From NCBI RefSeq assembly GCF_030272615.1, contig NC_081413.1, positions 184,369,451 through 184,433,450 on the forward strand: a DNA stretch of 64,000 nucleotides, given 5' to 3'. Both the position numbers and the translations under genes were made by a program. Origin of the DNA: Cryptomeria japonica. Lineage: Eukaryota; Streptophyta; Pinopsida; Cupressales; Cupressaceae. Below the pieces are notes generated by a model. That model saw nothing but the letters and a program-made list of their open reading frames with translations. It made no database searches and was not told the origin of the DNA. This document shows, one piece after another, positions 22,929-35,661 of this stretch (the first letter of the stretch is position 1; each line of letters opens with the position of its first letter).

Positions 22929-24591
22929 TGTGTGGGGGAAAAAGCGAGAATAGGTTAACATGCCCTAATCCTACCTTTTGACACACATTGTGGAATACGA
23001 AAGAGCCTAGAGGTATCACACAATAGGCTACTTATTTTTGTGGAAGAGAGAGCCACAGGCTACCAATTAGGATTTCTATTCCTTTGTTGTAATCGAAAGA
23101 TAAAATGATGCAAGTTCAATTCCTAACCCCAAATTGCAAGTATGAGCTAACAACAAGATTGCAGAATTGAAACTAAACAATGGAAAGCTGTAAACACAAG
23201 GATAAGGCAAGAATGTAGATGCATACCCGAAGTCAAAATCTGAGTGAAAATGTTCGGGACGGGGGCGCAGGCGCCACTGTCCTGATTCTGCCCCGGAAAC
23301 TACTCCTAAAACTGTTGTTTTACAACTCGAAAAACTGTCGGAAATGCTAAAAATTGCTATCTGACAGAAGGACCAGGGCGCCCAGCGCCACTGTCCCAGG
23401 GACCAGGGCACCCAGCACCCCTGTTCTGGTAGGACTAGGGTGCCCCACGCCCCTGTCCTGGTCTTTTGCTCTGAAATTTGGTGCGGGGCTCGGTTTCCGT
23501 CTGCTTCCGCTGGATCTGCAACTTGCGGCGTCGTCCAGATCCCGAAATCTGTACTTATATCTGAAAAGGTGTGTTGGGCGGCTATATAGGGTTTTGCCTT
23601 AGTCAAACCCCCGCTTTGGTGATTTCCACCTCCACGAATAGCCAAGTTGTATTGTAAAAGTAGTGTGTGTGCAGACCTTGTGTTTGTGCAAGATCCTAAA
23701 ATGCAAGTAAGCAAACTAGAGCAACCTAGAAAGTAAACCCTAATTGCTTGTAAATGATAATGTAAATGATCCAAATCAAGATGCAAAGTGATCTAAAGCA
23801 TGAATACAAATGATATAGTGAAGCTTATGCAAAGACATGAAAACAATATGAAATCATACCCAACCCCAAGGGAGGGGTACAAGCCAATCTTCAGTCGGTG
23901 ATCCCTTATTGCTCTTCAATGTCTTCAAAGCCCTAAATGGATGAATGAAATTGATGAATGCTTGATGGATGGATGTTGAATGTTGTTGAAGTCTTCAAAG
24001 ATCTGCTCTTTCACTGCATAGAAGGTCCCTAAAACCAAAATTCCAATCCCCTCAAATGAAGAAAAGAGAGCTCTTATGTATGAAACCCTAGGTCTTAATT
24101 CCAACTTTTGGCCAACCTAGAGATTGAATCTCCCACCAATTTCTTGGGGTCAAGCTTTATTTTATGATTGGATTGCGCTCCTAAAATTTCGGGAAAAATG
24201 TCCAAGACCGTATGCAGTTCGGGCGCCATGGTCCTGACAACTTTTCACCAAATTTTCAGGGCCGTTGAATATGATGATTTTAGAGTGAATCCCAAAGTTA
24301 CAAGTGATTTCGAGATGTTTTGACCCCCTAAATCAAGCCCCCAACTTCAAAATAGGACCTAATTAGGGCTTTTGATTAAATGATGTATTAGAGGAATAAA
24401 ATGAAAGGGGCACACTTTAATGAAAGGGCCCAACTGGAAGATGATGAAATAGGACCTTAGACCTAATTAATTTGACTAATTAAGTGCTAAAGGGGAAATG
24501 CAGTGCAAAATGCAAAATGCGCCAAGGTAGGTGCTAAACTAGGTGTGAAATTGTACCACTGTAGCAAGTGCGTACAATTTACGATGCTACA
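22929..24591 (-). repeat. 3' LTR of the gypsy element
   Basis: It matches 50268-51930 over its full length without net indels. A probable TATA box reads TATATAGC on the minus strand at 23582-23589. GC-rich direct repeats built on CCAGGGCGCCCAGCGCC lie at about 23365-23465, and GGGCGCCATGGTCC occurs near 24223. Confidence 0.93.
23365..23465. repeat. GC-rich direct repeats inside the gypsy LTR
   Basis: GGACCAGGGCGCCCAGCGCC, GGACCAGGGCACCCAGCACC and GGACTAGGGTGCCCCACGCC follow one another at roughly 27-36 base intervals. The repeat recurs in the other LTR at about 50705-50805. The cluster is unusually GC-rich for this window. Confidence 0.75.
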
Positions 24592-24606
24592 TTTAGCCCC
24601 CACTTT
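24592..24606 (-). promoter_or_regulatory. Polypurine tract of the gypsy element
   Basis: The minus strand reads AAAGTGGGGGCTAAA directly before the TG of the 3' LTR. Confidence 0.88.
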
Positions 24607-25201
24607 AGTAGTCATATGAGTACTATGTGCATATGCAAGCTAAAGTACAGGAAAGTAAACATTATTTGAAAAAGGATATATCCATAAGTTTGTCGAACGA
24701 AGCCCCCAGTGGTATCTGCAGTACACAGTTAGGAACCGCACCCTACAAAACACACGTTAGATCACAAAATCACCTAATGCTTACTAAGGAAAGTGATGAA
24801 ATTTGCGAGTAGCTATATGCCCCCTCCTGTTTCGGCTTGCTTATTAGGGAGGTGAAACAGGATAGCATGTTTACTTACGACAAATTATGTGAGAGATTAT
24901 TGATGAGAGATGTTCACTGAAGAGGCTTCATCAGAGCACGTTTTGGAACATCCAGGGAGTAAGGGAACAAAAATACGATTCCTATGCAACAAACGGTTTG
25001 AAAATCGCATCTCCCAAACTCAAGTTATGATGAAATGAGTGATAGAGGAAAATTAGGGTTTTGAAATTAAAGATAAAGGAATGAAAATATATATCTTGAA
25101 AGTGACAATTGCATTTGTCACTTTGTTGATTTCTGAGTATTGTTCATTGCAGCAGAGCCCACATAGCCACAATCATGCCTTCACGATGACCGGAGCATCC
25201 C
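24607..25201 (+). other. Region upstream of the antisense gene, possible promoter
   Basis: This stretch lies between the polypurine tract and the first exon of the plus-strand plant mobile domain gene, so it should hold that gene's promoter. AATATATATC at 25085-25094 is a weak TATA-like sequence. A plus-strand frame starting at 25081 runs through here but is out of frame with the plant mobile domain exon, so I do not call it coding. Confidence 0.35.
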
Positions 25202-25255
25202 ATGAGGATGGAGATCATGCGACACGCCGTGATCGACGACGAGCCACTGGACGAG
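25202..25255 (+). pseudogene. Plant mobile domain gene, putative exon 1
   Basis: The ATG at 25202 opens 18 codons rich in acidic residues (ending VIDDEPLDE) and runs directly into a consensus splice donor GAG|GTGAGT at 25256. The acceptor at 41830-41831 (TTTTTACATTGCAG) is in the same phase and leads into the conserved plant mobile domain frame. An upstream in-frame TGA, six codons before, means translation cannot start much earlier. The splice is inferred from the sequence only. The intron would be about 359 bases without the copia array and is 16.6 kb with it. Confidence 0.5.
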
Positions 25256-25351
25256 GTGAGTTGACTGAACTTTGACTTTTTGCATTTCTGTTGACTTTGA
25301 GTTTCTGTGATCGAATGCGGGCCCTAGCATCTAACCCTGGGTCCCACCCAA

Positions 25352-25443
25352 GGCGCCATGGTCCTATCAGGGCGCCATGGTCCTATCAGGGCACCATGGT
25401 CCCTGAAGGGCACCATGGTCCTCTCAAGGCACCATGGTCCCTG
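25352..25443. repeat. 19-bp minisatellite, left part
   Basis: Five units beginning GGCGCC or GGCACC start at 25352, 25371, 25390, 25409 and 25428, a constant 19-base period. The core is GGCGCCATGGTCC. Three more units (41664, 41683, 41702) continue in perfect phase on the far side of the copia array once it and one CCCTG are removed. Confidence 0.95.
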
Positions 25444-26328
25444 TGTAAGGAAGTTAAGTAGCGGAAACAACTTCCTACACTAATCTTGAGAGGAGGGTAA
25501 TGCAAAACTTTTTCAGATCATTACAACAGTTACAGAAAATAGAAATAGATATAATAGCAATCATACCACAACACAATGATTTACGTGGGGAAAACCCTTT
25601 CGGGAGAAAAACCCCACCCTCCAAAAGTAGCTCAATATTTTATTCAGCAATCAAAAATAGATTACAAAATACTTGCAGAGCAAGCTCTTCGTAGGAGTAC
25701 CACTAATCAGAGATTCAGAGGCAACTCAATAGCCATAAGACTCTTACACACAACCTCTATCTCACACACCTCATAAATAGGAGATACAATACAAGAAACC
25801 ATCAAACGGTATTACAAAACTATGGGCTAAAACCACCCAATAAGGTCTAGCCGACCTTATCTCCCTTCTATGACATGTTAAAGCACACATCAACACGTGT
25901 CGCTCCCTTTTACAGCTCATTTATGTATTCGATACAAATTATTTTTCCTATTTCAGGCGTACAAACTTCCGGAGGCCATAACTTGAGAACCGGGTGTCCG
26001 ATTGACGAACCGTTTGAAGCGCCGGAAAGCTCGCGAAGTGCTCTATCACCTCGTAACCCGCTTTGCCAGTTACGGCCACTTTTCAGGGCGTTTCGGAGCC
26101 TCTAAAGTCCCCAAAATTAAGTTTAAACATTTTATTGCACCCCTCCAAGACAAAAACTTTAATATCTTCAAAACTAGCTGTGACCTTGCGACGAAACTTT
26201 ACCGGAATGCTTATCTAGCCAACCAGAAGCTTCAGGGAGAGTTTCGCACCATTTCGTGCTCAAATAAAAACTTACTATAAATAGTAACCTCACATAAATG
26301 CAAGGTTGAGACACCATTTTTCCCAACA
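25444..26328 (-). repeat. Array LTR 1 (3' LTR of copy 1)
   Basis: It opens TGTAAGGAAG and closes TTCCCAACA on the plus strand, 885 bases. Private variants include CAAAAGTAGC and CTTCGTAGG. The copia bipartite motif (ACGTGGGGAAAACCC...GGGAGAAAAACC) lies at 25583-25613. Confidence 0.95.
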
Positions 26329-26343
26329 AATCTCCCACTTGTC
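26329..26343 (-). promoter_or_regulatory. Polypurine tract, array copy 1
   Basis: The minus strand reads GACAAGTGGGAGATT directly before the LTR. Copies 2 and 3 have the same tract at 31438 and 36547. Confidence 0.8.
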
Positions 26344-26384
26344 GAACACCTTGCATGAGCGGAAGGGAATGTCAACACAATGAA

Positions 26385-29300
26385 TCAATTGCTAGGGGCC
26401 ATAAGGCCCATAGACTCTGAACACCATCTGAACTTATCTGTGCTCATTGCCTTAGTTAAAGCATCTGCAACATTCATCAAAGTTTCCACCTTAACCAGCT
26501 TCACCCTACCATCTTCGACCATATCTCTAACAAAATGATACTGAATATCAATATGTTTGGTCCGGGCATGAAATGTCGGGTTCTTAGCTAGGCTAATTGC
26601 ACTCTGACTGTCACAGTAAACTGTCACTGTACCTTGTTTTATTCCAATATCTAAACACAGTCTCTTAAGCCAAATGGCCTCTTTACAAGCATGAGTAGCT
26701 GCCATATACTCTGCTTCAGTAGTGGATAAAGCAACCACAGCCTGTCGCTTACTCATCCAACTAATTGCACCACCAAACAAAGTAAACACATAAGCACTGG
26801 TGGATCTTCTGCTATCAATATCACCTGCCCAATCTGAATCTACATAACCATGGATATCAAGGGAAGTCATGTCTCCAACTGAATTACCATGATAACACAA
26901 AGAATACTCTGAAGTACCCTTCAAATATCTGAAGACTCTTTTGACTGCATCCCAATGAACTCTACCAGGATTAGACATATATCTAGAAAGTACTCCCACT
27001 GCTTGGGCAATGTCTGGTCTAGTACAGACCATAGCATACATCAAGCTTCCAACCGCACTTTGGTAAGGCACTCTGCTCATGTCTTCCATCTCCAATGGGG
27101 ATGTAGGACAATCTGAAATAGATAGTTTCATTCCAACTGTAAAAGGAACACTCAATGGTCTACAATTCTGCATGTTGAACCTCTGTAACACTGAATTCAC
27201 ATACTTACTCTGGCCTAGCCATAGCTTTCTGTTCACCCTATCTCTTCTAATTTCCATCCCAAGGATGTGCTTTGCTGCACCAAGATCTTTCATTTCAAAT
27301 TTAGCAGCGAGCTGAGACTTCAGTTTTGAAATCATACCTTTCCCTTTACCAATGAATAACATATCATCAACATACAATGCAATGAATAAGAAATGATCAC
27401 CATAAGATTTATAATAAACACAGTGATCTGATTTAGAACGTTCAAATCCCAAACTCAACACATATGTATCAAATTTCTGGTACCACATCCTAGGACTTTG
27501 TTTGAGGCCATACAAAGATTTCTTCAATTTACAGACCAAATTACTTTTGCCTTTCACCACATAGTGCTCCGGCTGTGTCATATAAATATCTTCCTCCAAA
27601 TCACCATGAAGGAAAGCAGTTTTCACATCCATTTGCTCAACCTCTAAATCATAAGCAGTAGCAATAGAAAGCAAAAATCTAATGGACGTCATTTTTGCAA
27701 CAGGAGAAAATATCTCACCGTAATGAACACCCTCAACCTGAGAGTAGCCTTTTGCAACCAACCTTGCTTTATACTTCTCAATGCTTCCATCTGAACCAAT
27801 CTTTTTCTTGAACACCCATTTACAACCAACAGGTTTTCGTCCTTCAGGCAATGGTACAAGATCCCATGTATCATTCTTTTTCAAAGCTGCCATTTCTTCC
27901 TCCATAGCAATCTTCCAGGATTCTGCATCATTCATACCTAATGCCTCTTCTACAGATTTCGGTTCATCCACACTAGTATTCAGAGCAAAAATACATCTCC
28001 AATCATCAGGTGAATACCTTTCAGGTGGTTGTCTATGTCTTGTAGACCTTCGAACAAGCTGAGTTGGAAGTTCTTCCTCCTCTTCTGAAGATTCAGAGCT
28101 AGACGAGCTCTCCTCAAATTCCTGCCTATCTAGGGGTCTTGATTCAACTCTTTCAGGTGTAGAAGGAAGTTGAATCACATCTTCTTTTTTAGTCTGTTCT
28201 GGCTGCAATGTAACAGAAGGAGACTTAATTTCTCTAAAAATAACACTTCTATTGTGAATTACCTTTTGTGCAACAGGGTCCCAAAGCTTGTATCCTTTCA
28301 CACCATAACTATACCCGATGAAGATACATTTCACAGCCTTGTTCTCCAACTTTGTTCGCTTCTCCTTTGGCACATGTGCATATGCCTCGCAACCAAAAAC
28401 TCTAAGATGTCTCAATGAAGGCTTGTGACCTGACCATGCTTCCATAGACATTTTATCAACAAGAGCTGATGTAGGAGACCTGTTAATCAGGTAGCAAGCA
28501 GTGGCAACAGCTTCAGCCCAAAACTTTTGTTCAAGACCAGCACCACTCAACATACTCCTAGCCTTTTCCATCAGTGTCCTGTTCATTCTTTCTGCAACTC
28601 CATTCTGCTATGGAGAATATGGAGTTGTCTTCTGCCTGTTAATTCCACAGTCTTTACAGAATCTATCAAAATCATTAGAGCAAAACTCACCGCCATTATC
28701 AGTTCTCAAACATTTTATTTTCTTTCCAGTCTGCAACTCAACCATTGCTTTAAATTCTTTAAAACGACTAAAAACTTCAGATTTACTTTTTAGAAAATAT
28801 ATCCATGTCCTTCTACTAAAATCATCAATAAATGAAACATAATATGTGGATTTTCCAATCGAAGAGACATCTACTGGACCAAACACATCAGAATGGATAA
28901 GGTCCAAAACACCACAAGTTTTATGAGAACTCGAGTAAAACTGAACGCGGTTTTGTTTTCCATAAATGCAATGCTCACAGAAATCAAAGTCAAGATTACA
29001 ATCATTCAAACCTTCAACAAGGTTTTTATTTTTCAAGGTCCTTAGACCCTTTTCTCCAATGTGGCCAAGTCTCTGGTGCCATAACATAGTCTTTTCTGCA
29101 GGTAACTTTGCTTCAGATGAAAGTGCACCCTTAGGTACCCAAAAACCATTTCCATTTGCTGAAGGTGAAACCTTCAAATCTTCCAGTGAGGTATCCACAG
29201 ATTTACTTTTTACAGAAGTGCTATTACACTCAACAGTGTATGCTTCAAGCTTATACAAAGTGCCAAACCTGACACCTCTAGCAACTACCATAGCACCCTT

Positions 29301-30428
29301 AATCATCTTACATCCTGTTTCAGAAAAGACTACCTGCACACCTGCATCTATTAGTTTGCTCATAGATAACAGGTTTCGTTTTAATCCAGGGATATGCAAC
29401 ACACCATTAATCCTTTTTATTCTACCATCAGAAAACCTGATTGTAACTTTACCTCGACCAACAATGTCTAAATGTGAATCATCACCCAAGTACACCTTAC
29501 CTCCATTAAATCCTTCATATTCAGAAAACCAATCTCTATTGGAAGTCATATGAAAAGATGCACCTGAGTCAATTAGCCAGGCATCATTACCTGCATGAGT
29601 CGCCAAAGCCGCAATAAATGCATCGCCATCTTCCTTGTCGGACTCAGAATCAGAATCGAACTTTTTCTTTTTCTTCTTCTTTTCTTCTTTGCAGTCCTTA
29701 CGGATGTGACCCGGTTTACCGCAATTCCAGCAAATGACTTTGGACTTTCCAGGAGATTTCGATCTCCCTTTGGATTTGGACTTGCCGCGCTTCTCATTCT
29801 TCTTGCCTTTCTCCTTAGGTCTTCCACGAACGGTTAGGGCTTCCTTTGAACTGATGGATACCTTCCTTCGCATCTCTTCACCGAGTAGGGCACCCACCAC
29901 ATCTTCAGATTTCAAAACAACAGAAGTACTACCGATAGCCATAACAAGAGAATCCCACGAATCAGGCAAAGAACAAAGCAAGATCTGACATTTCTCCTCC
30001 TCGCCCATCTTAACACCGACGGATACTAATTGAGCCACAATCATATTGAATGCTTCTAGGTGGTCTGCAATTCGTCCACCCTCTTCCATCTTCAAGGAAT
30101 ACAATTTCTTTCTTAAGAAAATTTGATTTAATAAAGATTTCACTTGATACATCTCACCAAGCTTAGTCCATAGCTTCTTTGCAGAGTTCTCTTCATGGAC
30201 ATTGATTAGAACAGAGTCTGCCAGGCACAGTCTGATTAGACCCTTGGCTTTTCGGTCCATAACATCATACTGAGCTGCCGCAGTAGGATCTGAGGGCCTT
30301 TGGACATTCGCATCAACAGCATCCCAAAGATCTCGATCTATTAGCAGATCTTCCATCTTCAGCTTCCACATCTCAAAATTACTTCCATTAAATTTCTCCA
30401 CCTCTATTCTCCTTGACGAACTCGCCAT
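26385..30428 (-). pseudogene. Copia gag-pol polyprotein, array copy 1
   Basis: A 1,347-codon frame reads from the ATG at 30428 to the stop at 26385. A UBN2 gag covers about residues 1-200, then a basic linker and a CCHC knuckle CWNCGKPGHIRKDC at 233-246. The protease has DSG at 287-289 and the pre-integrase zinc region has His451, His456, Cys484 and Cys487. The integrase core has Asp514, Asp577 and Glu613. The reverse transcriptase carries SLYGLKQSPRMWY and YVDD at 1019-1022, and RNase H ends the frame with STTEAEYMAATHAC. The only break is a TAG at 28608-28610 (residue 607), six residues before the catalytic Glu, where copies 2 and 3 have CAG. The gag resembles the Tork/Tnt1 group. Confidence 0.95.
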
Positions 30429-30538
30429 CTGAATATTCCTGCAACAGGATCAAAAAGTGTCTTCTGCACAAGCTCCCACTCAAATCTGGATTAGTTCAAA
30501 AAACCCAACTGCCCACAATTGAAACCAAAGGTGATCAG

Positions 30539-30550
30539 GCTCTGATACCA
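30539..30550 (-). promoter_or_regulatory. Primer binding site, array copy 1
   Basis: The minus strand reads TGGTATCAGAGC two bases after the LTR end, matching initiator tRNA-Met. The same site recurs at 35648-35659 and 40757-40768. Confidence 0.9.
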
Positions 30551-30552
30551 CT

Positions 30553-31437
30553 TGTAAGGAAGTTAAGTAGCGGAAACAACTTCCTACACTAATCTTGAGA
30601 GGAGGGTAATGCAAAACTTTTTCAGATCATTACAACAGTTACAGAAAATAGAAATAGATATAATAGCAATCATACCACAACACAATGATTTACGTGGGGA
30701 AAACCCTTTCGGGAGAAAAACCCCACCCTCCAAAAGCAGCTCAATATTTTATTCAGCAATCAAAAATAGATTACAAAATACTTGCAGAGCAAGCTCTTCG
30801 CAGGAGTACCACTAATCAGAGATTCAGAGGCAACTCAATAGCCATAAGACTCTTACACACAACCTCTATCTCACACACCTCATAAATAGGAGATACAATA
30901 CAAGAAACCGTCAAACGGTATTAAAAAACTATGGGCTAAAACCACCCAATAAGGTGTAGCCGACCTTATCTCCCTTCTATGACATGTTAAAGCACACATC
31001 AACACGTGTCGCTCCCTTTTACAGCTCATTTATGTATTCGATACAAATTATTTTTCCTATTTCAGGAGTACAAACTTCCGGAGGCCATAACTTGAGAACC
31101 GGGTGTCCGATTGACGAACCGTTTGAAGCGCCGGAAAGCTCGCGAAGTGCTCTATCACCTCGTAACCCGCTTCGCCAGTTACGGCCACTTTTCAGGGCGT
31201 TTCGGAGCCTCTAAAGTCCCCAAAATTAAGTTTAAACATTTTATTGCACCCCTCCAAGACAAAAACTTTAATATCTTCAAAACTAGCTGTGACCTTGCGA
31301 CGAAACTTTACCGGAATGCTTATCTAGCCAACCAGAAGCTTCAGGGAGAGTTTCGCACCATTTCGTGCTCAAATAAAAACTTACTATAAATAGTAACCTC
31401 ACATAAATGCAAGGTTGAGACACCATTTTTCCCAACA
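30553..31437 (-). repeat. Array LTR 2 (shared by copies 1 and 2)
   Basis: It has the same 885-base length as the other three. It serves as 5' LTR for copy 1 and 3' LTR for copy 2. It has the private variant TATTAAAAAAC where the others have TATTACAAAAC. Confidence 0.95.
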
Positions 31438-31493
31438 AATCTCCCACTTGTCGAACACCTTGCATGAGCGGAAGGGAATGTCAACACAATGAA

Positions 31494-34400
31494 TCAATTG
31501 CTAGGGGCCATAAGGCCCATAGACTCTGAACACCATCTGAACTTATCTGTGCTCACTGCCTTAGTTAAAGAATCTGCAACATTCATCAATGTTTCCACCT
31601 TAACCAGCTTCACCCTACCATCTTCGACCATATCTCTAACAAAATGATACTGAATATCAATATGTTTGGTCCGGGCATGAAATGTCGGGTTCTTAGCTAG
31701 GCTAATTGCACTCTGACTGTCACAGTAAACTGTCACTGTACCTTGTTTTATTCCAATATCTAAACACAGTCTCTTAAGCCAAATGGCCTCTTTACAAGCA
31801 TGAGTAGCTGCCATATACTCTGCTTCAGTAGTGGATAAAGCAACCACAGCCTGTCGCTTACTCATCCAACTAATTGCACCACCAAACAAAGTAAACACAT
31901 AAGCATTGGTGGATCTTCTGCTATCAATATCACCTGCCCAATCTGAATCTACATAACCATGGATATCAAGGGAAGTCATGTCTCCAACTGAATTACCATG
32001 ATAACACAAAGAATACTCTGAAGTACCCTTCAAATATCTGAAGACTCTTTTGACTGCATCCCAATGAACTCTACCAGGATTAGACATATATCTAGAAAGT
32101 ACTCCCACTGCTTGGGCAATGTCTGGTCTAGTACAGACCATAGCATACATCAAGCTTCCAACCGCACTTTGGTAAGGCACTCTGCTCATGTCTTCCATCT
32201 CCAATGGGGATGTAGGACAATCTGAAATAGATAGTTTCATTCCAGCTGTAAAAGGAACACTCAATGGTCTACAATTCTGCATGTTGAACCTCTGTAACAC
32301 TGAATTCACATACTTACTCTGGCCTAGCCATAGCTTTCTGTTCACCCTACCTCTTCTAATTTCCATCCCAAGGATGTGCTTTGTTGCACCAAGATCTTTC
32401 ATTTCAAATTTAGCAGCGAGCTGAGACTTCAGTTCTGAAATCATACCTTTCCCTTTACCAATGAATAACATATCATCAACATACAATGCAATGAATAAGA
32501 AATGATCACCATAAGATTTATAATAAACACAGTGATCTGATTTAGAACGTTCAAATCCCAAACTCAACACATATGTATCAAATTTCTGGTACCACATCCT
32601 AGGACTTTGTTTGAGGCCATACAAAGATTTCTTCAATTTACAGACCAAATTACTTTTGCCTTTCACCACATAGTGCTCCGGCTGTGTCATATAAATATCT
32701 TCCTCCAAATCACCATGAAGGAAAGCAGTTTTCACATCCATTTGCTCAACCTCTAAATCATAAGCAGTAGCAATAGAAAGCAAAAATCTAATGGACGTCA
32801 TTTTTGCAACAGGAGAAAATATCTCACCGTAATGAACACCCTCAACCTGAGAGTAGCCTTTTGCAACCAACCTTGCTTTATACTTCTCAATGCTTCCATC
32901 TGAACCAATCTTTTTCTTGAACACCCATTTACAACCAACAGGTTTTCGTCCTTCAGGCAATGGTACAAGATCCCATGTATCATTCTTTTTCAAAGCTGCC
33001 ATTTCTTCCTCCATAGCAATCTTCCAGGATTCTGCATCATTCATACCTAATGCCTCTTCTACAGATTTCGGTTCATCCACACTAGTATTCAGAGAAAAAA
33101 TACATCTCCAATCATCCGGTGAATACCTTTCAGGTGGTTGTCTATGTCTTGTAGACCTTCGAACAAGCTGAGTTGGAGGTTCTTCCTCCTCTTCTGAAGA
33201 TTCAGAGCTAGACGAGCTCTCCTCAAATTCCTGCCTATCTAGGGGTCTTGATTCAACTCTTTCAGGTGTAGAAGGAAGTTGAATCACATCTTCTTTTTTA
33301 GTCTGTTCTGGCTGCAATGTAACAGAAGGAGACTTAATTTCTCTAAAAATAACACTTCTACTGTGAATTACCTTTTGTGCAACAGGGTCCCAAAGCTTGT
33401 ATCCTTTCACACCATAACTATACCCGATGAAGATACATTTCACAGCCTTGTTCTCCAACTTTGTTCGCTTCTCCTTTGGCACATGTGCATATGCCTCGCA
33501 ACCAAAAACTCTAAAATGTCTCAATGAAGGCTTGTGAACTGACCATGCTTCCATAGGCGTTTTATCAACAAGAGCTGATGTAGGAGACTTGTTAATCAGG
33601 TAGCAAGCAGTGGCAACAGCTTCAGCCCAAAACTTTTGTTCAAGACCAGCACCACTCAACATACTCCTAGCCTTTTCCATCAGTGTCCTGTTCATTCTTT
33701 CTGCAACTCCATTCTGCTGTGGAGAATATGGAGTTGTCTTCTGCCTGTTAATTCCACAGTCTTTACAGAATCTATCAAAATCATTAGAGCAAAACTCACC
33801 GCCATTATCAGTTCTCAAACATTTTATTTTCTTTCCAGTCTGCAACTCAACCATTGCTTTAAATTCTTTAAAACGACTAAAAACTTCAGATTTACTTTTT
33901 AGAAAATATACCCATGTCCTTCTACTAAAATCATCAATAAATGAAACATAATATGTGGATTTTCCAATCGAAGAGACATCTACTGGACCAAACACATCAG
34001 AATGGATAAGGTCCAAAACACCACAAGTTTTATGAGAACTCGAGTAAAACTGAACGCGGTTTTGTTTTCCATAAATGCAATGCTCACAGAAATCAAAGTC
34101 AAGATTACAATCATTCAAACCTTCAACAAGGTTTTTATTTTTCAAGGTCCTTAGACCCTTTTCTCCAATGTGGCCAAGTCTCTTGTGCCATAACATAGTC
34201 TTCTCTGCAGGTAACTTTGCTTCAGATGAAAGTGCACCCTTAGGTACCCAAAAACCATTTCCATCTGCTGAAGGTGAAACCTTCAAATCTTCCAGTGAGG
34301 TATCCACAGATTTACTTTTCACAGAAGTGCTATTACACTCAACAGTGTATGCTTCAAGCTTATACAAAGTGCCAAACCTGACACCTCTAGCAACTACCAT

Positions 34401-35537
34401 AGCACCCTTAATCATCTTACATCATGTTTCAGAAAAGACTACCTGCACACCTGCATCTATTAGTTTGCTCACAGATAACAGGTTTCGTTTTAATCCAGGG
34501 ATATGCAACACACCATTAATCCTTTTTATTCTACCATCAGAAAGCCTGATTCTAACTTTACCTCGACCAACAATGTCTAAATGTGAATCATCACCCAAGT
34601 ACACCTTACCTCCATTAAATCCTTCATATTCAGAAAACCAATCTCTATTGGAAGTCATATGAAAAGATGCACCTGAGTCAATTAGCCAGGCATCATTACC
34701 TGCATGAGTCGCCAAAGCCGCAATAAATGCATCGCCATCTTCCTTGTCGGACTCAGAATCAGAATCGAACTTTTTCTTTTTCTTCTTCTTTTCTTCTTTG
34801 CAGTCCTTACGGATGTGACCCGGTTTACGGCAATTCCAGCAAATGACTTTGGACTTTCCAGGAGATTTCGATCTCCCTTTGGATTTGGACTTGCCGCGCT
34901 TCTCATTCTTCTTGCCTTTCTCCTTAGGTCTTCCACGAACGGTTAGGGCTTCCTTTGAACTGATGGATACCTTCCTTCGCATCTCTTCACCGAGTAGGGC
35001 ACCCACCACATCTTCAGATTTCAAAACAACAGAAGTACTACCGATAGCCATAACAAGAGAATCCCACGAATCAGGCAAAGAACAAAGCAAGATCTGACAT
35101 TTCTCCTCCTCGCCCATCTTAACACCGACGGATACTAATTGAGCCACAATCATATTGAATGCTTCTAGGTGGTCTGCAATTCGTCCACCCTCTTCCATCT
35201 TCAAGAAATACAATTTCTTTCTTAAGAAAATTTGATTTAATAAAGATTTCACTTGATACATCTCACCAAGCTTAGTCCATAGCTTCTTTGCAGAGTTCTC
35301 TTCATGGACATTGATTAGAACAGAGTCTGCCAGGTACAGTCTGATTAGACCCTTGGCTTTTCGGTCCATAACATCATACTGAGCTGCCGCAGTAGGATCT
35401 GAGGGCCTTTGGACATTCGCATCAACAACATCCCAAAGATCTCGATCTATTAGCAGATCTTCCATCTTCAGCTTCCACATCTCAAAATTACTTCCATTAA
35501 ATTTCTCCACCTCTATTCTCCTTGACGAACTCGCCAT
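31494..35537 (-). pseudogene. Copia gag-pol polyprotein, array copy 2
   Basis: Collinear with copy 1 over 1,347 codons. The single nonsense is TGA at 34422-34424 (residue 374, between protease and pre-integrase), where copies 1 and 3 have GGA. The zinc knuckle reads CWNCRKPGHIRKDC, with the Gly after the second Cys replaced by Arg, and the pre-integrase motif reads WHKRLGH instead of WHQRLGH. Catalytic residues of protease, integrase, reverse transcriptase and RNase H are all present. Shared variants such as LYFLKMEEGG, against LYSLKMEEGG in copy 1, group copies 2 and 3. Confidence 0.95.
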
Positions 35538-35661
35538 CTGAATATTCCTGCAACAGGATCAAAAAGTGTCTTCTGCACAAGCTCCCACTCAAATCTGGAT
35601 TAGTTCAAAAAACCCAACTGCCCACAATTGAAACCAAAGGTGATCAGGCTCTGATACCACT

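Noticed and set aside
23076-23786. 236-codon minus-strand frame in the gypsy 3' LTR (and its copy at 50406-51125)
   Set aside because: It spans the TATA box and GC-rich repeats of an LTR and is broken in the other LTR copy. I see no known domain, so it is more likely a chance frame in GC-rich LTR sequence.
25081-25275. 64-codon plus-strand frame upstream of the plant mobile domain exon
   Set aside because: It is in a different phase from the conserved plant mobile domain frame across the proposed splice and reads past the donor. The overlapping shorter frame from 25202 fits the splice phase better.
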